Below, one piece after another: positions 22,261 through 34,272 of a stretch of 64,000 nucleotides of DNA. Position numbers and translations under genes: made by a program. The notes below the pieces were generated by a model. It did not search any database, was not told where the DNA came from, and saw nothing but the letters and a program-made list of their open reading frames with translations. Each line of letters opens with the position of its first letter. Positions within the stretch are counted from its first letter, which is position 1. The DNA lies in contig VJWN01000022.1 in the NCBI GenBank assembly GCA_007644065.1, forward strand, positions 248,001-312,000. Reading direction: 5' to 3'. This DNA is from Margaritispora aquatica. Taxonomy: Eukaryota; Ascomycota; Leotiomycetes; Helotiales; Discinellaceae.

Positions 22261-25200
22261 TGCTGATGGTAAGGAAGGTTGGTCGGGAGAGGATATTGGA
22301 GAGAAGGCGTTGCAGAATTGTTGAGCAACCTGAAAAACCGGAGAACTAGGAGCGAAATATATACAGTATAACGTTGTGCGTGATCGCGTCAGGCCCTAAT
22401 GGCGCTAAACTAAAATAGTCTACGCTAAGAAAACGAGTTGTTTTAGGTGTTCCTTCAGTGATCTAGTGAAAGGCAGCTTGGATGTTAGGGCCTCAGAATT
22501 TGATTCTGACCTACAAAGATATTGAACCGTGAGGTTTTGACATCTAGGTATGGCAATCTCCAGTAAGACTTCATTGGACATCTTTGATAAATTGATTTAT
22601 CAGGATTAAAGTGGAAAATGACACCTCATAAGTTGAGAATGGTTGAGTAAGATGCACAGGCAAGCAGTATTAAACTCCTGGATAGATATCTATGAAATAT
22701 AGCTTTAGTAATTGTGTCTACATTTCCTTTAGATCAATATAATATGTAGGTGTGAATAAAATCGTGCTCTTCCTTTAGGCCTCTATTTCAAGTACTAAAT
22801 TATTAGAGCTAGAGTCTTGCAGTTTAGAGGTGCAATTAGGGTTAGCTGAAAGGGGTAGCGCCAAGACTTCGGCCCGCACACCCCTGCAGCATCTTAACCA
22901 TCAACCTTATTTCAACATTAACCTTAGATGTCAAAGGATGAGAAGAGGTTGTTAGCCCTGGACATAATTCGCTGTTTATCATCATCTAACGAGTTGAATA
23001 GAACCCTAAACGAAAACTATGTATAAAGTGAAGCAAAAGTCGAAAAGAAAACAACTAAAACTTTAAGGTAGAAACTACTTACAAAAACAAAAGAAGCAAC
23101 AGATAGAGCGGAATATCAAAAAAATTTACAGTACATTTAAATGCAAAAGCGTCATACTTCAATCGTTTGAACGCCCACAAAGTCGTTGGCGCCTCTGCAT
23201 GCTTGGCACAAAAGGACGGTTTTTTTGTCCAAGCGTTTTACAGCGTTCTCGGAAATTCAGAAGAAACCCCTGACTTTAAAGATTCTTTGCAGACAGCAAA
23301 GTCTTCCAAATAAGAGCATATCGCTCCTCAATTTATACTTCATGCACTTGCAATGGCAGGATTCAAAGCAAGCATATGCTCAAGTCGAGGCTGGTAAGGT
23401 CCATGTCCAAGCGAGCGAGCTGGTTTGACGACTGGCTTCAGAGCTGAAAGAGGAGGGATGTTTCTTTGATAGACTTCCTTGAAAACTAAGAGCACCAATC
23501 TTCGTGTGAAGGGAATTTGCATTTGTGTCTTTCGAAACTGCTGTGATTGCTTACAAAAGAGCGAACAATGCAATACCACTGAAGTGATTTTACTACTCCA
23601 CAGCTTCGGAGCTTCATTTTCGCTTGAGTTTGCTGGTATATTATGATGTTACCTTCTTGAAGGTGGAGCAAGAAGAACAACTTTTGAATTTGCAGTAGCA
23701 TGTGCGAAGACTAGGATTGGGGAGTCGGCATTTAGCGCACTTGGAATAGAGAGAGGAAGCGAAGACTGACGCTGTTGCTTGTGCTTTGCGTGTTTGTGTT
23801 TTGATGAAAGACATGGTATTAGTGCAATGGGTTCTGTTGCCACTTCAAAGAAGTTGAGCACAGCTCTCAGTCGTGTCGATAAGAGAGAAGGTGGAGGAAC
23901 TTGTGATAGAGATATCTAAATATCTAAATTGATGGAGCATTGATGAAGTGTTTCGATGCTCGCGTAACATATCGCAGCTCCTCTAGAGAGCACAAGAGGA
24001 GGCATCGGTCAAAGCAGCAGAAGAAGCGCCTCGATGACTAAAAAGAAATCTTTTGACACCCGCCGAGAAGATGTTCCGCCAACCTTTGTTGCTTTGTAGA
24101 CGAAGTTGTCTGGGGTTTAAAAGTGATTTCCTGCTCAATCAAGCACATAGTATATCCAAAGAGACATAATCGGTTATTGTGAAATAAAGTTTGAAGTTTC
24201 TCGAAAACTTCATGATCAGTTACACTTACCAACCTTGAAAGAGCATTCTGCCCAATTTGCAAGAAATCTAGAGTAACAAAAACAAGTGCCAGCGAATTTC
24301 TACTTGCATTGTGATAAAAGCTAGACATGCATAGCAAAACCACTCACTTCCAAGGCAAATTGACTTTGAGTAAAGCGTTATAAATCTTACCAGCAATTGA
24401 AGGAGCAACTTTTCGAAGATTTTGGTTTGTTGGTAAGCCTCTTGTTAGAGCACAACTCGTGGATATCTACGGCTGGGCAACAAATGATGGAAACAACTTG
24501 GCAAAGACTCTTCTCTTTGGAGAAGGAGAGATATCTACGACTGCACAGTTCAAGCTCATCGAATTCGTAAAAGAGAGAAGGATGATGCATTTTCTTGATG
24601 GCTTCAAGATGTTGGAAGGCTTGCAGCTGGTCCGATTGATGAATCCCCTTGATATTTCGTGGAAGCAGTCTGGAGCACACAAAGAGGGCAAGGATAGAAC
24701 TTGTTGAGTATGGAGCACAGTACCGCAACAATATTCTAGGAGACCATAACCAACAGGACTTTAATGGGGAATAGAGGGAGCACTTGATGCTTTTACTAAA
24801 AAATACTCTACATCGAGTGCTTAGAACCGGATTTGAGTATCTGCAAGATGTGATTACAGCGTTATTTCACACCTCAAAATACAATGACTTCTACATGCTC
24901 AATCTTGGAATATAGAATCTATCTCATGTGAAATCCCTCCTCTTCGAATGTGTCATTTCTTCCTCCCTCTGCCAAAACTCAAAGTGTTGAACTTCGCAAT
25001 GCACCATCTCAAGTCAGCTCAGAATCGCTGATGTTGGAGTAGAAGCGCATGCATGGCAAGAAGACAATCAATAAAAGGTTCAACTTTAATTTCTGAACAC
25101 CCGAGCAAAGTCGTGTTTTTTTTGTACTTACTTTTTGGTCTCAAAAGCGGGAACAGGGGGTAATCTCTCAAGATAATTAGCAATTTTTGAAGCAGCCCAA

Positions 25201-26339
25201 AGTCTGTTGAGAGTCGCTGTACCTAGCATATAAAAAGCGGTAATCTTAACTGGTTGAACCTATCACGAAAAAGAGTGTCTATAATCTGCTAAGCAAACAC
25301 TACCAGAGCGATTCACTCGCTCTGATCCTTAGGATATGGCAATAGATACTTTTTGACCTTACTTCTGATCCCATCTGCTCTACCATCAATCTGCAAATAT
25401 TACCTTAGACTGCCGCTTCAGACTTGGTAACTCGTCACAGATTTGCAAATAGACTGAAATTTTGTCACTGAGCAGCGAGAATCTGAGCACTGCAGACTGA
25501 TAGGCCGGGATGGTCCTGTCAGGTGCATTCAGCGTGGAGAAGGACAGGATTGGAGCAAGATCCATTGAATGTGTATCAATGGAATCTCTTATCATTGTCC
25601 TATTCCCTCCACAGGTAGGATAAGTATTGCCTGAAGCCATTTTTTGCGGAAGTAGTATTGCGAACACAGCGGAGCTAAGATTCGCAGATGGTTACCATAA
25701 ACTAGCATCAGTGCTTCACTGTCTGCAGCTGCACATCACGTCTGAACCAAGAATATCTCTCTCCTCACAACTACTGTATCACGTAAATGTGCTTATTAAG
25801 TCTGCCAAACTGCGACCAAGCAATACTGGACAATTGCCAGCCCATCTGCAGCCAATTTTGCATCATGGCCGGCCGTCTTCTTCCCACCCATGGCTTGCTT
25901 TACCTTCACCCTTGCTTTGTGCGCTAGAATATTCGACTACTCAATTTGATTCTTTGCGAGCCTCTGCCCCACAACGCTCGACTAATTTCGACGTTCGTCA
26001 ACGTGAACTCCTGAGTTTTCGCGAGTCAAAATTTCCCAATTCGGCCATATCATGCCCCCGCAGCCTTACAACACCATCAAAAGGCGCTAGACGCACGAGA
26101 TAGTTCACTTTTGGGTGAAGCATACAGAACAAAAACTCTCAGGCTATCTCAGTTTGGGATTAGTTCCAGAACCTCAAATTCTGTGTATTTCAACAGCCTT
26201 TTCTGCATCGCAAATACAGCTTTTTCTTCCCTCAGACAACGCCCAATAGCAAAGATTACAACACTGCAACTTGTACTTCATACATTCATACATTCCATAC
26301 ACTCGCATTCATTTGCAATCCTTCTTTGTAACATTGACT
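22261..26339. other. 4.1-kb gene-poor stretch
   Basis: No ORF here shows a recognisable domain. The best-looking frames (23186-23428, 24038-24343 minus, 24459-24707, 25627-26103) are short and low in complexity or overlap each other. The 24459 frame has a leucine-rich end (DGFKMLEGLQLVRLMNP) faintly like the distal block of 2EXR proteins, but no core motif lies upstream. The last 250 nt form the CT/CA-rich leader of the next gene. The stretch may hold decayed genes. Confidence 0.5.
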
Positions 26340-29300
26340 ATGTCTACCTACGTATCTAACAGCGACCAAGGTCAACTGTCTGCTGACGACAATCGTCTCA
26401 GTTCTGACGAAGTCGACGTACTCTTCGACCCCGAGCTGGGACAAGATGAGGACTTTTCAAACTGGACTGACCTTGAAATGGTTGTAAGTCAGGCTTATAC
26501 CGACGAAGGAGTTATTCAGCAACCAGTTGACGAACTACACTCCACTCCCGCTTCTGGCTCGAGCCCTGCCTCAGTTTTCGATCGCTTTTCTACTCCATCC
26601 AACGCCGCAATCTACTCAGGCGCAACAACCCCCGAAAGTTCTCTCATCGCATCTGGAGTTCGAATTGACAAGAAATCCGAGGCAATCGCTATCGCCCATC
26701 CTCTTGCGCCTGGCTGCACCAACGGTGCTTATTACGGCAATAAGTTTCATGAGCAGTATTGCGAGAGTCGTCATTGCACCGCCTCGGTCCATGACAAGTT
26801 CGCCGGAACTGCACACTACGCGCATTTCTTCGGTGGAGTTGATCCTGCCGTTGAATTCTCGACTTCTGTCTGTGACAAGGTTGCGACTTCTGGTGGTGTA
26901 TTGAGTGGTAAGCCAAGTTCAAGTTCTGTTGCAGGATATTCGCTAATTTTGGACAGCTTCAGAGAACGCAACCATTGAAAACGCGGTTACTCAGACGTTA
27001 ACCCACGAGACCGTTGTCAAGGTTCTGTCTGCGCAAACTGCTGAATCAACTCTTCCATCGCAGCCAGACTCGACTCTTACTTTGCCATCGAAAGTTCTTT
27101 CACAAAACGCTCCGGTTTCTGCAAAGCAGGTCGCTCCCATTTCTCACCAACGAATGGTTGGCGGACTGACAATGCCTTCAAAAATTCCCCAGGAATCATT
27201 TCCAATTGCACAGCCAACTACCGGATTGAAGATGCCTACCAAGGTTCTTCAAAACGCAGGAGTTTTTGCCCAGCAGGTTGCTGATGTCGCTCCTGAAGCT
27301 CAATCTGCAAATTTTGTTAACTCTGCTCCTCAAGTTGGTAACCGCAGCGATCGAGCTCAAGGTATTCTGTCAAAGCCTGCTGTCAGATATGATTACCCAC
27401 CTGCTTGCCCATACACAACCGCCGAGATTGACGCTGCTGGGTAAGTCTTCTCCTCCCATCTTTCATCTTCCCTCTGGTCTACCAAATTCCCTGCTCCTCT
27501 TCAATCATTTGCACAGACAAGAAACTAACCCATCGCAGTTTTCCCCAGTTGGATACCCGCACCAGTGGAGGAAAATTTCAACCAAGGGCTGCTGCCAATT
27601 CCACAACTGCATATTCTTCACCATACGCTTCTTCTCAGGATCAGGTCGCTGGGTAAGTCTCTCCTCTTCACCTTTCCTCTCATCTCCCACTGCTTCTATT
27701 TTCATTCACCTCTTCTCCGCAGAACAAAAGCTAACTCATTGCAGTGGTCAAAAGATCAACAATGATGTTTCTGCTGCCCAACAAATGAATCCTGGACAGA
27801 ATGCTGCTACCACGCTGCCTATCATCAACACTCCATATACCCAGCAGATGCCGCAGAACAACTCTTTGAATATTTCGCAAGATCAACATGTACAACAGCC
27901 AAGTCACGATGCGCAGGGCCAACAATTATTTCAGTACTTGCAGCAGAATCCTGCCCTGTATGCTCAGATCATGCAACAAATGAATTCATCAAATGCTCAG
28001 CAACATCAGTTACCGCAACAAAAACAACAAACTGTTCCCATGAATCTGCAACAAGTGCAATACACCCAGCAGCTTCAGCCGGATCCTCAAATGCAACAGG
28101 TCCAACGGGGTCAGGCAATTCAACAGACTCGCCAAGTCCATCAGATGCAGCAGAATCCTTCGGCAGATGCGCCGCAGCAGATGCAAAACACCTATCGTCG
28201 CTCTGCTCAAGTTCCAGGTCACCAGAGCGCTGTTAAATTCAATACGAACTCTGTGCAACAGAATTTCAACGCTCAGGCATCTATCAATAGGCCTCACACT
28301 CGTCCAAATGCTCCTGTTGCTATTCAGACTCCTACTCCGGTTCAGAGACGGGCTATGTCCCAAGGTCAAGCAGCAGGTTCGCAACCCATCAACCGAGCTC
28401 CTGCGAATCAACAAGCTTTTGCACCTCAAAGAGCCTCTTCCCTGCAGAACGCCTCTGTTCCACTTCACGACTTGTACAATCCTTTGAGATCTCGTGCTGG
28501 ACGTTCAATCAACGATACCACTCCCCTTTCTGATCAGGAAGTTGGCTACAAGTTGAAATATGGTGGTCTTGGCAAGCCTCTGATCCGAGTTCCTCTTGAT
28601 TTCCCTGATGATGCAGACCCAACTCCTTATGCTCGTCCTGAGCCTCAAAATGCTTTGGGAATTCAGGTCAACGGTGGAAGTGCTCAACCCCGTGGCCGCA
28701 ATCATCAACGCAATGCCTCTTCGGCTTCCATTTCTCAGACTGGCCGTGGTACTACTCCTCAAAATTCTGCATCCGCTTCAAGAACTCCCGCCAAGCGTCC
28801 TACTCCTGGTGGAGATCCACGTTTAGTCGCACTTGGTCCTGCTCATCCTATGGTACAACCAGTTACGTACAATCATTTTGTTCCTCGTGTTGCCACACGG
28901 GACGATTCGGAGGATGAAGATGGAAATGATCCGTTCTTTGATCTGTACAGCAACAAGGCTGTTCCTTTGGTTGAGGAGCCCGAATTACCTGTTGCTGGTC
29001 CTCGCAGACGCGGTGCTCCAGCTCAAGCCCCAGCCCGTGCCGTAGCTCGTCCTCCACTTCATACCCCGGCTCAACATCGTGCTTCTCTTCAGGCTTCTGT
29101 GTACGCTCCTGTTAGGGCCCCAGTTTATGCTCCTCTTCAAGCACCTGCTCAGGGTTCTGCTCCAGTCTACAGCCAAGGTGTAGGACAGCTTCCTATGCCA
29201 AGCGCCCCGTCAGGTCCATCTCGCAAGCGTGGTCATTCAGAGGATGCCAACAACGAAGTTCAAGTCCGTAAGAGACAGTTTACTCCTCAACAGCAGCAGC

Positions 29301-30031
29301 TTGCCAACATTGCCGAGGAACAAGATGAAGAAGACCTGATCATGCTTAGCGCTCCTCCAACTGACCAGTCAACGTTCAATCATGCTCGCCATACTCAGTC
29401 TTTCCAACAGGCTCCTTCTCGGCCCCAGCTCTACAGTCAAATTCTGCAACAACAGCAGTCTTTCCAACAGGCTCCGCAGCAACAGCAGATCATCCAGCAG
29501 ACCCCTCAGCCAGATCAGTCCTTCCGACAAAGTGCTTCTCAAGCCCAGGCTTTTAGCCGAGCTCCTCAACAAGAATCATTCTTTCAGCAGGCTAGTTCTC
29601 AGACCCACTTCTTTGCCCAGGTTCCTCAGCAACATCAGTCGTTCGAAGAAGCTCCCCAGCAGATGGAATCTTTCCTTCAAGCTCCAGAGCAAGAACGATC
29701 CGTGCAACAGAATCCTTCTCAGCTCCAGTTCTCCGGCCAGGTCTCTGAGCAACAACAATCCCCTCAAAAATCCCAATCTTTCATCCAAGCTTGTGAACAA
29801 GAGCAATCCTTTCAACAGACCCCTGAACAGACACAGACCTATAACTCAGCCCCTCAGGCACAAGCGTCCAACCAGGTTTCTCAACAGGACCAATCCTCAA
29901 ACCAAGTTGTTCGTGGGAGTCGAGGTCCATTCGCTGAAATAACTGACCCAGATGATCTTGACCCATTCATGGCTGAGTGGCTACAAGATTACATCGACGG
30001 AAAATTTCATGGACAAGGTTTTGGAAACTAA
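26340..30031 (+). CDS. Large glutamine-rich low-complexity protein
   Basis: The protein is not recognised. Exons 26340-26907, 26957-27440, 27539-27652 and 27745-30031 give 1150 residues; all three introns have good branch sites and preserve the frame. The ATG at 26340 starts the acidic N-terminus (MSTYVSNSDQGQLSADD). Residues about 230-390 are Ser/Thr/Pro/Gln-rich. From about 395 to 560 the chain is extremely Gln- and Asn-rich and prion-like in composition. A more structured middle part (about 650-790) includes VGYKLKYGGLGKPLIRVPLD, DDSEDEDGNDPFFDLYSNK and a basic KRGHSED...VRKRQF stretch that could be a nuclear signal. About 930-1110 is a degenerate Q-rich tandem repeat. The end is acidic and aromatic (DPDDLDPFMAEWLQDYIDGK), resembling an activation-type segment. 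A transcriptional or RNA-granule role is plausible but unproven. Confidence 0.75.
29391..29904 (+). repeat. Degenerate coding tandem repeat, Q/S/F-rich
   Basis: Roughly 14 imperfect copies of a 10-13 residue unit of the form QSFQQAPQQQ are encoded in frame at the C-terminal end of the Q-rich protein. The Gln codons alternate CAA and CAG, so this is an old protein-level repeat, not a recent microsatellite. Confidence 0.7.
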
Positions 30032-31122
30032 GTCTTCCAGTGAGAGAGCAATTGAGTGGTGGAAGCGGCCAGGATAACTTGAGGGCATAAATGGTCAAAG
30101 AATGTGTGATGATGCATTGGCGGTGAAGGTATTTGTGATACAGACATACATCTTGAAAGCATTATGATAGATGCATAGGAGATGATTGTGTACACAGTAG
30201 ATATCCATTGAAATGAATACAGAATTCCATGACCTGTCTTTCTTCCTTCTGTGATTCCCAAATGTTTGGCATCCATCTGTCGCAGAGCTAGTGAAAGTGA
30301 GTCAGCTCAATTCTCCGATTTTTTCATTGGCGTCTCATATCAGTCTTGGTTTGTTCTTGTTCATACTTGTTGAAGAAGTCCTTCTCTACTTCCAATGTAG
30401 TGGATCGGATCGTGATGATATCAACACTTCGCAATATCATGTGCCACAGTTTCTCTACATCGTTTATGGTTAGCTCCTATAGTACTGAGATACCCAAAGA
30501 TGACTTTGACAGAATATAAGTAGCCCTTGACGCATTTTCAAATTTTAGGTCTTTTGCCAGAATGGATGGAAGGGACATGGGTGCTCGGAACACACGTGAC
30601 ATTTTCAGCTGCATCAACAGATTTCAGGCATCAGCATTGTTGCCTGTTTTAACTTTACATACCCGCTCCTCCCTCTTACTCTTCGAAATATATTTCTTTA
30701 ACCTACCTTATTACCTACTCAAGAGTGAAAGTTACATGAAATTTTAATCTGATCATCGTTTTGGGAGTTTCTGCTCTCTCCCAGAAGGGTCCAGAGATTA
30801 AACTGCGCGCACGTGATCAGATGCGTTGGCAAATCCCAACTACTGCATCTTCTGTCCTGAGGTAGTTTCAAGCCGCTTGTATGCCATTGAAACCTGCAGA
30901 GTGATGTATAGAGGCTATTCTAATGTTTTGAAAGCGACAAGTCGGTACTTACCTCATTATTAGAGTTTAGCAAGCACTAACAGAACCTAGAAAGTGCTAG
31001 TCACGACAGGAAGCAGCCTTGCTCAAGACCAGAAGACAATGACTGACTGCCGTCTCAAACAACAACCAAGAAAACAACAAAACAACGAATTCCGTCTCAG
31101 CAACGGAGCTTCATAACGGAAA
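30032..31122. other. Intergenic, no gene recognised
   Basis: 3' flank of the Q-rich gene and promoter of the next 2EXR gene. The last 100 nt are A/C-rich (CAACAACC-type), as in many fungal leaders. No other feature. Confidence 0.55.
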
Positions 31123-31887
31123 ATGGCCTACAATTACTGGTCAGCACCGTGGGAGCCTGCTTTTCACCGCTTCCCAGATCTTCCTCCAGAGCTACAGCTA
31201 CTCATCTGGACCTTTGCCATCCCAGAACCGCGTATCATCAACTACTCCACAAATTATTATCCCTCGTATAGAGAAGGCCTTGGCCAACCAATAGTCCGTC
31301 TTCACAACCTCTCCGCTCCATATCCCGGAATCCTTGGCGCGTGTTATGACTCTCGTGTTGAGGCCCTGAAGCACTACAAATGGGCTTTTAGTGTTGAGTT
31401 TGGAAGGTACATCTTTGTTGACTTCGAGCGGGATTGTCTGGAACTCGGGGATATGGCCAGCTTGCAGGCTTTTTCAATCAAGAATACACCTTTTGCAGGA
31501 TCTAAAATGGAGGGCGATAAGTTCCAAATGGTCGCTATCACGCTAAAGAAAGTACTTGAACCACCGGAGTTCAAATTGCTGTGTAGCAACTTCGCAGGCA
31601 TGAAAACTTTGAATGTGAGAGAAGATAACTGGGCTCCCAATATACAGGATGATCAGCCTCTCAGCGAATTTGCTGGGGAGGAGATTGAGAATATCTGGCC
31701 GTGGTTAACAAGTAGAATTCGGAGGAATATAGAGGCGAGGGGAGGGGACTGGACTTCGTGGAGGCCACCGAAGGTTGTAAGGGGCACGGCAGGGCAGTGG
31801 AGGTATACTTTGCAGAAGGAGAGGGAGTTGATGATGAACTGGATACGGAGGGATGAAGTCGATTTTAAGGCTCTAATTTCCTTTTAA
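31123..31887 (+). CDS. 2EXR-domain protein, single exon
   Basis: An intact single-exon gene of 254 residues. The core reads FHRFPDLPPELQLLIWTFA (first motif E-L-Q, not E-x-R), PEPRIINYST, YPGILGACYDSRVEALKHY (second motif D-S-R) and IFVDFERDCLELGD, then FAGMKTLNVRED. The C-terminus has GGDWTSWRPPKVVRGTAGQW, a block that recurs as related text in the genes at 37.7 and 42 kb. The ATG is directly followed by MAYNYWS and preceded by an A-rich leader. The family function is unknown. With its E-x-Q signature and W-rich tail it defines the second subtype in this window. Confidence 0.88.
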   Translation: MAYNYWSAPWEPAFHRFPDLPPELQLLIWTFAIPEPRIINYSTNYYPSYREGLGQPIVRLHNLSAPYPGILGACYDSRVEALKHYKWAFSVEFGRYIFVDFERDCLELGDMASLQAFSIKNTPFAGSKMEGDKFQMVAITLKKVLEPPEFKLLCSNFAGMKTLNVREDNWAPNIQDDQPLSEFAGEEIENIWPWLTSRIRRNIEARGGDWTSWRPPKVVRGTAGQWRYTLQKERELMMNWIRRDEVDFKALISF

Positions 31888-33794
31888 GAGACCGCGATCA
31901 GTTTTGATACACTCAGGCTAAGCATTTTGTGCGAACTTCCGAGGATCAATAGTACAACCTACTATGGAAATTGGCCTTCAATTGCATACATCCACGACAC
32001 ACTCAAATTTTCTGCCCATCACTCCACACAGCGCGCGACTCAAAAAGGTTAGTGACCAGTTCTTAGGTGGAGTTTGCAAGCTAACAAGTCAGCGGGTATC
32101 ATAAAGAGATAAAGGACAATACAAAGTGGTGGAACATTTTTCAATCTAGAACAGTGGAATAATTTAGATTCCAAGGAATGCACAGAAGAAGGGAAAAAGG
32201 AACGAGGACTACAATAAATTCTCGAGGAATTTCGCAAGTCCTCTACATCCAAAGCACATCTCTATCACAATCCAATCCAAGAATATCCATTCTGAATTGA
32301 TACTGATTCCAATCCTCGGTCGTGCGATTACCCAAATCAGTCCTCTCTATCTATCCACTTCTTCCTCGGTTTGATGGATCAGTCACGATCTGACCCGCTC
32401 ATTAGTTCATGGAGTCGTCATAATCCCACCCCACTCCTAGGGTCCAATCTACCTACTATTAGCTTAAGAGCACTACCTGGTAGCGATGCGACTCCATTTT
32501 TATTGTTCTTCTCCGGCAACCAAGCTTTAGTATTGCACCACAAATCCAAGTGCAAACATATATATCTAGACACCAATACCACACCATCACCGGGATGTCT
32601 CCGGCGGGATGTCTTACATTCCTGCAAGATGCTTTGAGGCAGCCTCTCAACTCTTACTTGCAGCCATACTCTTCGTGCTTGTGGGTAATTCTCAGGGGGC
32701 GTATGAAAAGGCTCTGATATTTGCGCCAATGCGACTCTTTTTGGGGTATTTGGGAATATGCGTGAAAAAAAGTTGATACGGATGGACTGAAGCTCTGGGG
32801 TGAATTTCAGAGCATATATGAATTGAAGGTCGGAGGATATGTGGAAGGGAAGGGCTATCGTTTTCTTTGCCTTTCAATCTATGGGCATGACTCATGAGCT
32901 TAGGAATATATGCTAGCAATTATGATCTCACTTTTTTCGCCAAATGCCAGATAATATCTTTCAATGGGGGGTCTGCTACATAATATGTGATCCAAAATCC
33001 TCGACGTTGCAAGCTACCACATAGGTCACACGTACTCAACTTTTTCTTTTTTACTGGTTCTGTTTCAGTGTTTGGATGGGAGTCGCTGCCGTCCTGACTT
33101 GAGCCGAGAGTGAGCATTCCTGAGAATGCCTAAGCTTGGCTTGAATACATGGCGGACTGAGCCTGAAAATATGTCGAGAGGCCACTTTAGCTCCCAAAGG
33201 GACTCGTCCGGCACCCTTGATGCTCAGCTACACTTTTTCCTCATTTGGCTCTAAATAAATCCCATTTTAGCTCACTTGTGACCGAGCTTCCCTCAGCCAT
33301 TTGAGATCTATATTCGCTCATATAACGTGATAAGTGTGTGGGCATTATTATTCTACTCTATAACGTCTCATTAATGTCCATTTGTACGGTTAGGAACTAT
33401 CGCGTGGCGGTCCGAAATTCTTTATGAGCGACAGGAATATTATAATGTTCCATGACGAGTGTTGTCTGGCGTCCGTCATTGCCATGAATCGTCGGTAGGT
33501 GTGCTCGTAGACTCTTGACGATACACAGTCCTAAATAACATCACATGATAGGATTCCTGGAACGTGCTTAATTTATGGGTCAAGTGCCCCCTAAGGTTGG
33601 CTCGGTTAGTCCTGTCAAAGTACTTCGACCAATCCAAGACCCTCGGCTACTTAAGATATGGGGCGAAATGGGCTGGTGGACGGTGTATGGATGTCGGACA
33701 GTTGCGTTTCAGACATCCTGATCCACGATCTTACGCGGCGCCAAGTCGGTATAGCGGCTGATTCTGTCCATTTATCTCCACAGAAATAGAGTAT
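31888..33794. other. Intergenic, no gene recognised
   Basis: No ORF with recognisable features. The 33.1-33.3 kb part contains several short GAGTGAGCAT and CTCAGC-type words also found near 15.9 and 36.5 kb, perhaps remnants of one dispersed repeat; this is a weak observation. Confidence 0.5.
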
Positions 33795-33958
33795 ATCTCC
33801 CAATTAGTATATGTCCATTCGTTCCTTCAATTTCCAGGCTCATAGAGTGGATACTATCTTGTTTATTTGAGAGTTTATCTCCCAACTCATATAAGCTTAT
33901 GCTCCTCCTTCAGTTTCAAGACTCATAGACTGGATACTATCTTGTTTATTTGATAGAA
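33795..33958 (+). repeat. Two-copy direct repeat, 82-nt unit
   Basis: Two adjacent copies start ATCTCCCAA and share a nearly exact 3' half (CTCATAGA, one base, TGGATACTATCTTGTTTATTTGA). The 5' half has diverged. The pair ends about 315 nt upstream of the LPMO start codon, so it could be part of its promoter. Confidence 0.75.
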
Positions 33959-34272
33959 ATATTTCGTGCTTTAGTTTCATCTTCTTGCTGGCCTTTCTGC
34001 TCAAGCATAACTACCAACCTTCTGCAAGGGCCCAGAATGACGTCCTTTGTGCCCCTGAGAAGGTCGGAGGGATTCCATTTTGGCAAAAGAACTACAATCG
34101 CTAGCAGGATCCAAATACATATAACAGAGCCTAAGTCTCTCCATGTATTCGAAGTAGTATTCTCTATTATCAACTTCAAGAGACTCCCTTCTTTCACTTT
34201 TCATTCTTTTCATTTCACTGAAAACTTACTTTTCACACTCTCTTACTTTCCACACTCGTTACATCATCCGGT

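Noticed and set aside
24459..24707. ORF with a leucine-rich end resembling the distal block of 2EXR proteins
   Set aside because: No LPxE...IW core or second motif upstream on either strand; similarity is too weak.
28167..29942. Long ORFs in alternate frames of the Q-rich gene (for example 29382-29942 plus, 29576-29815 minus)
   Set aside because: Shadows of CAG/CAA-rich coding sequence, giving artificial Leu- or Ser/Arg-rich translations.
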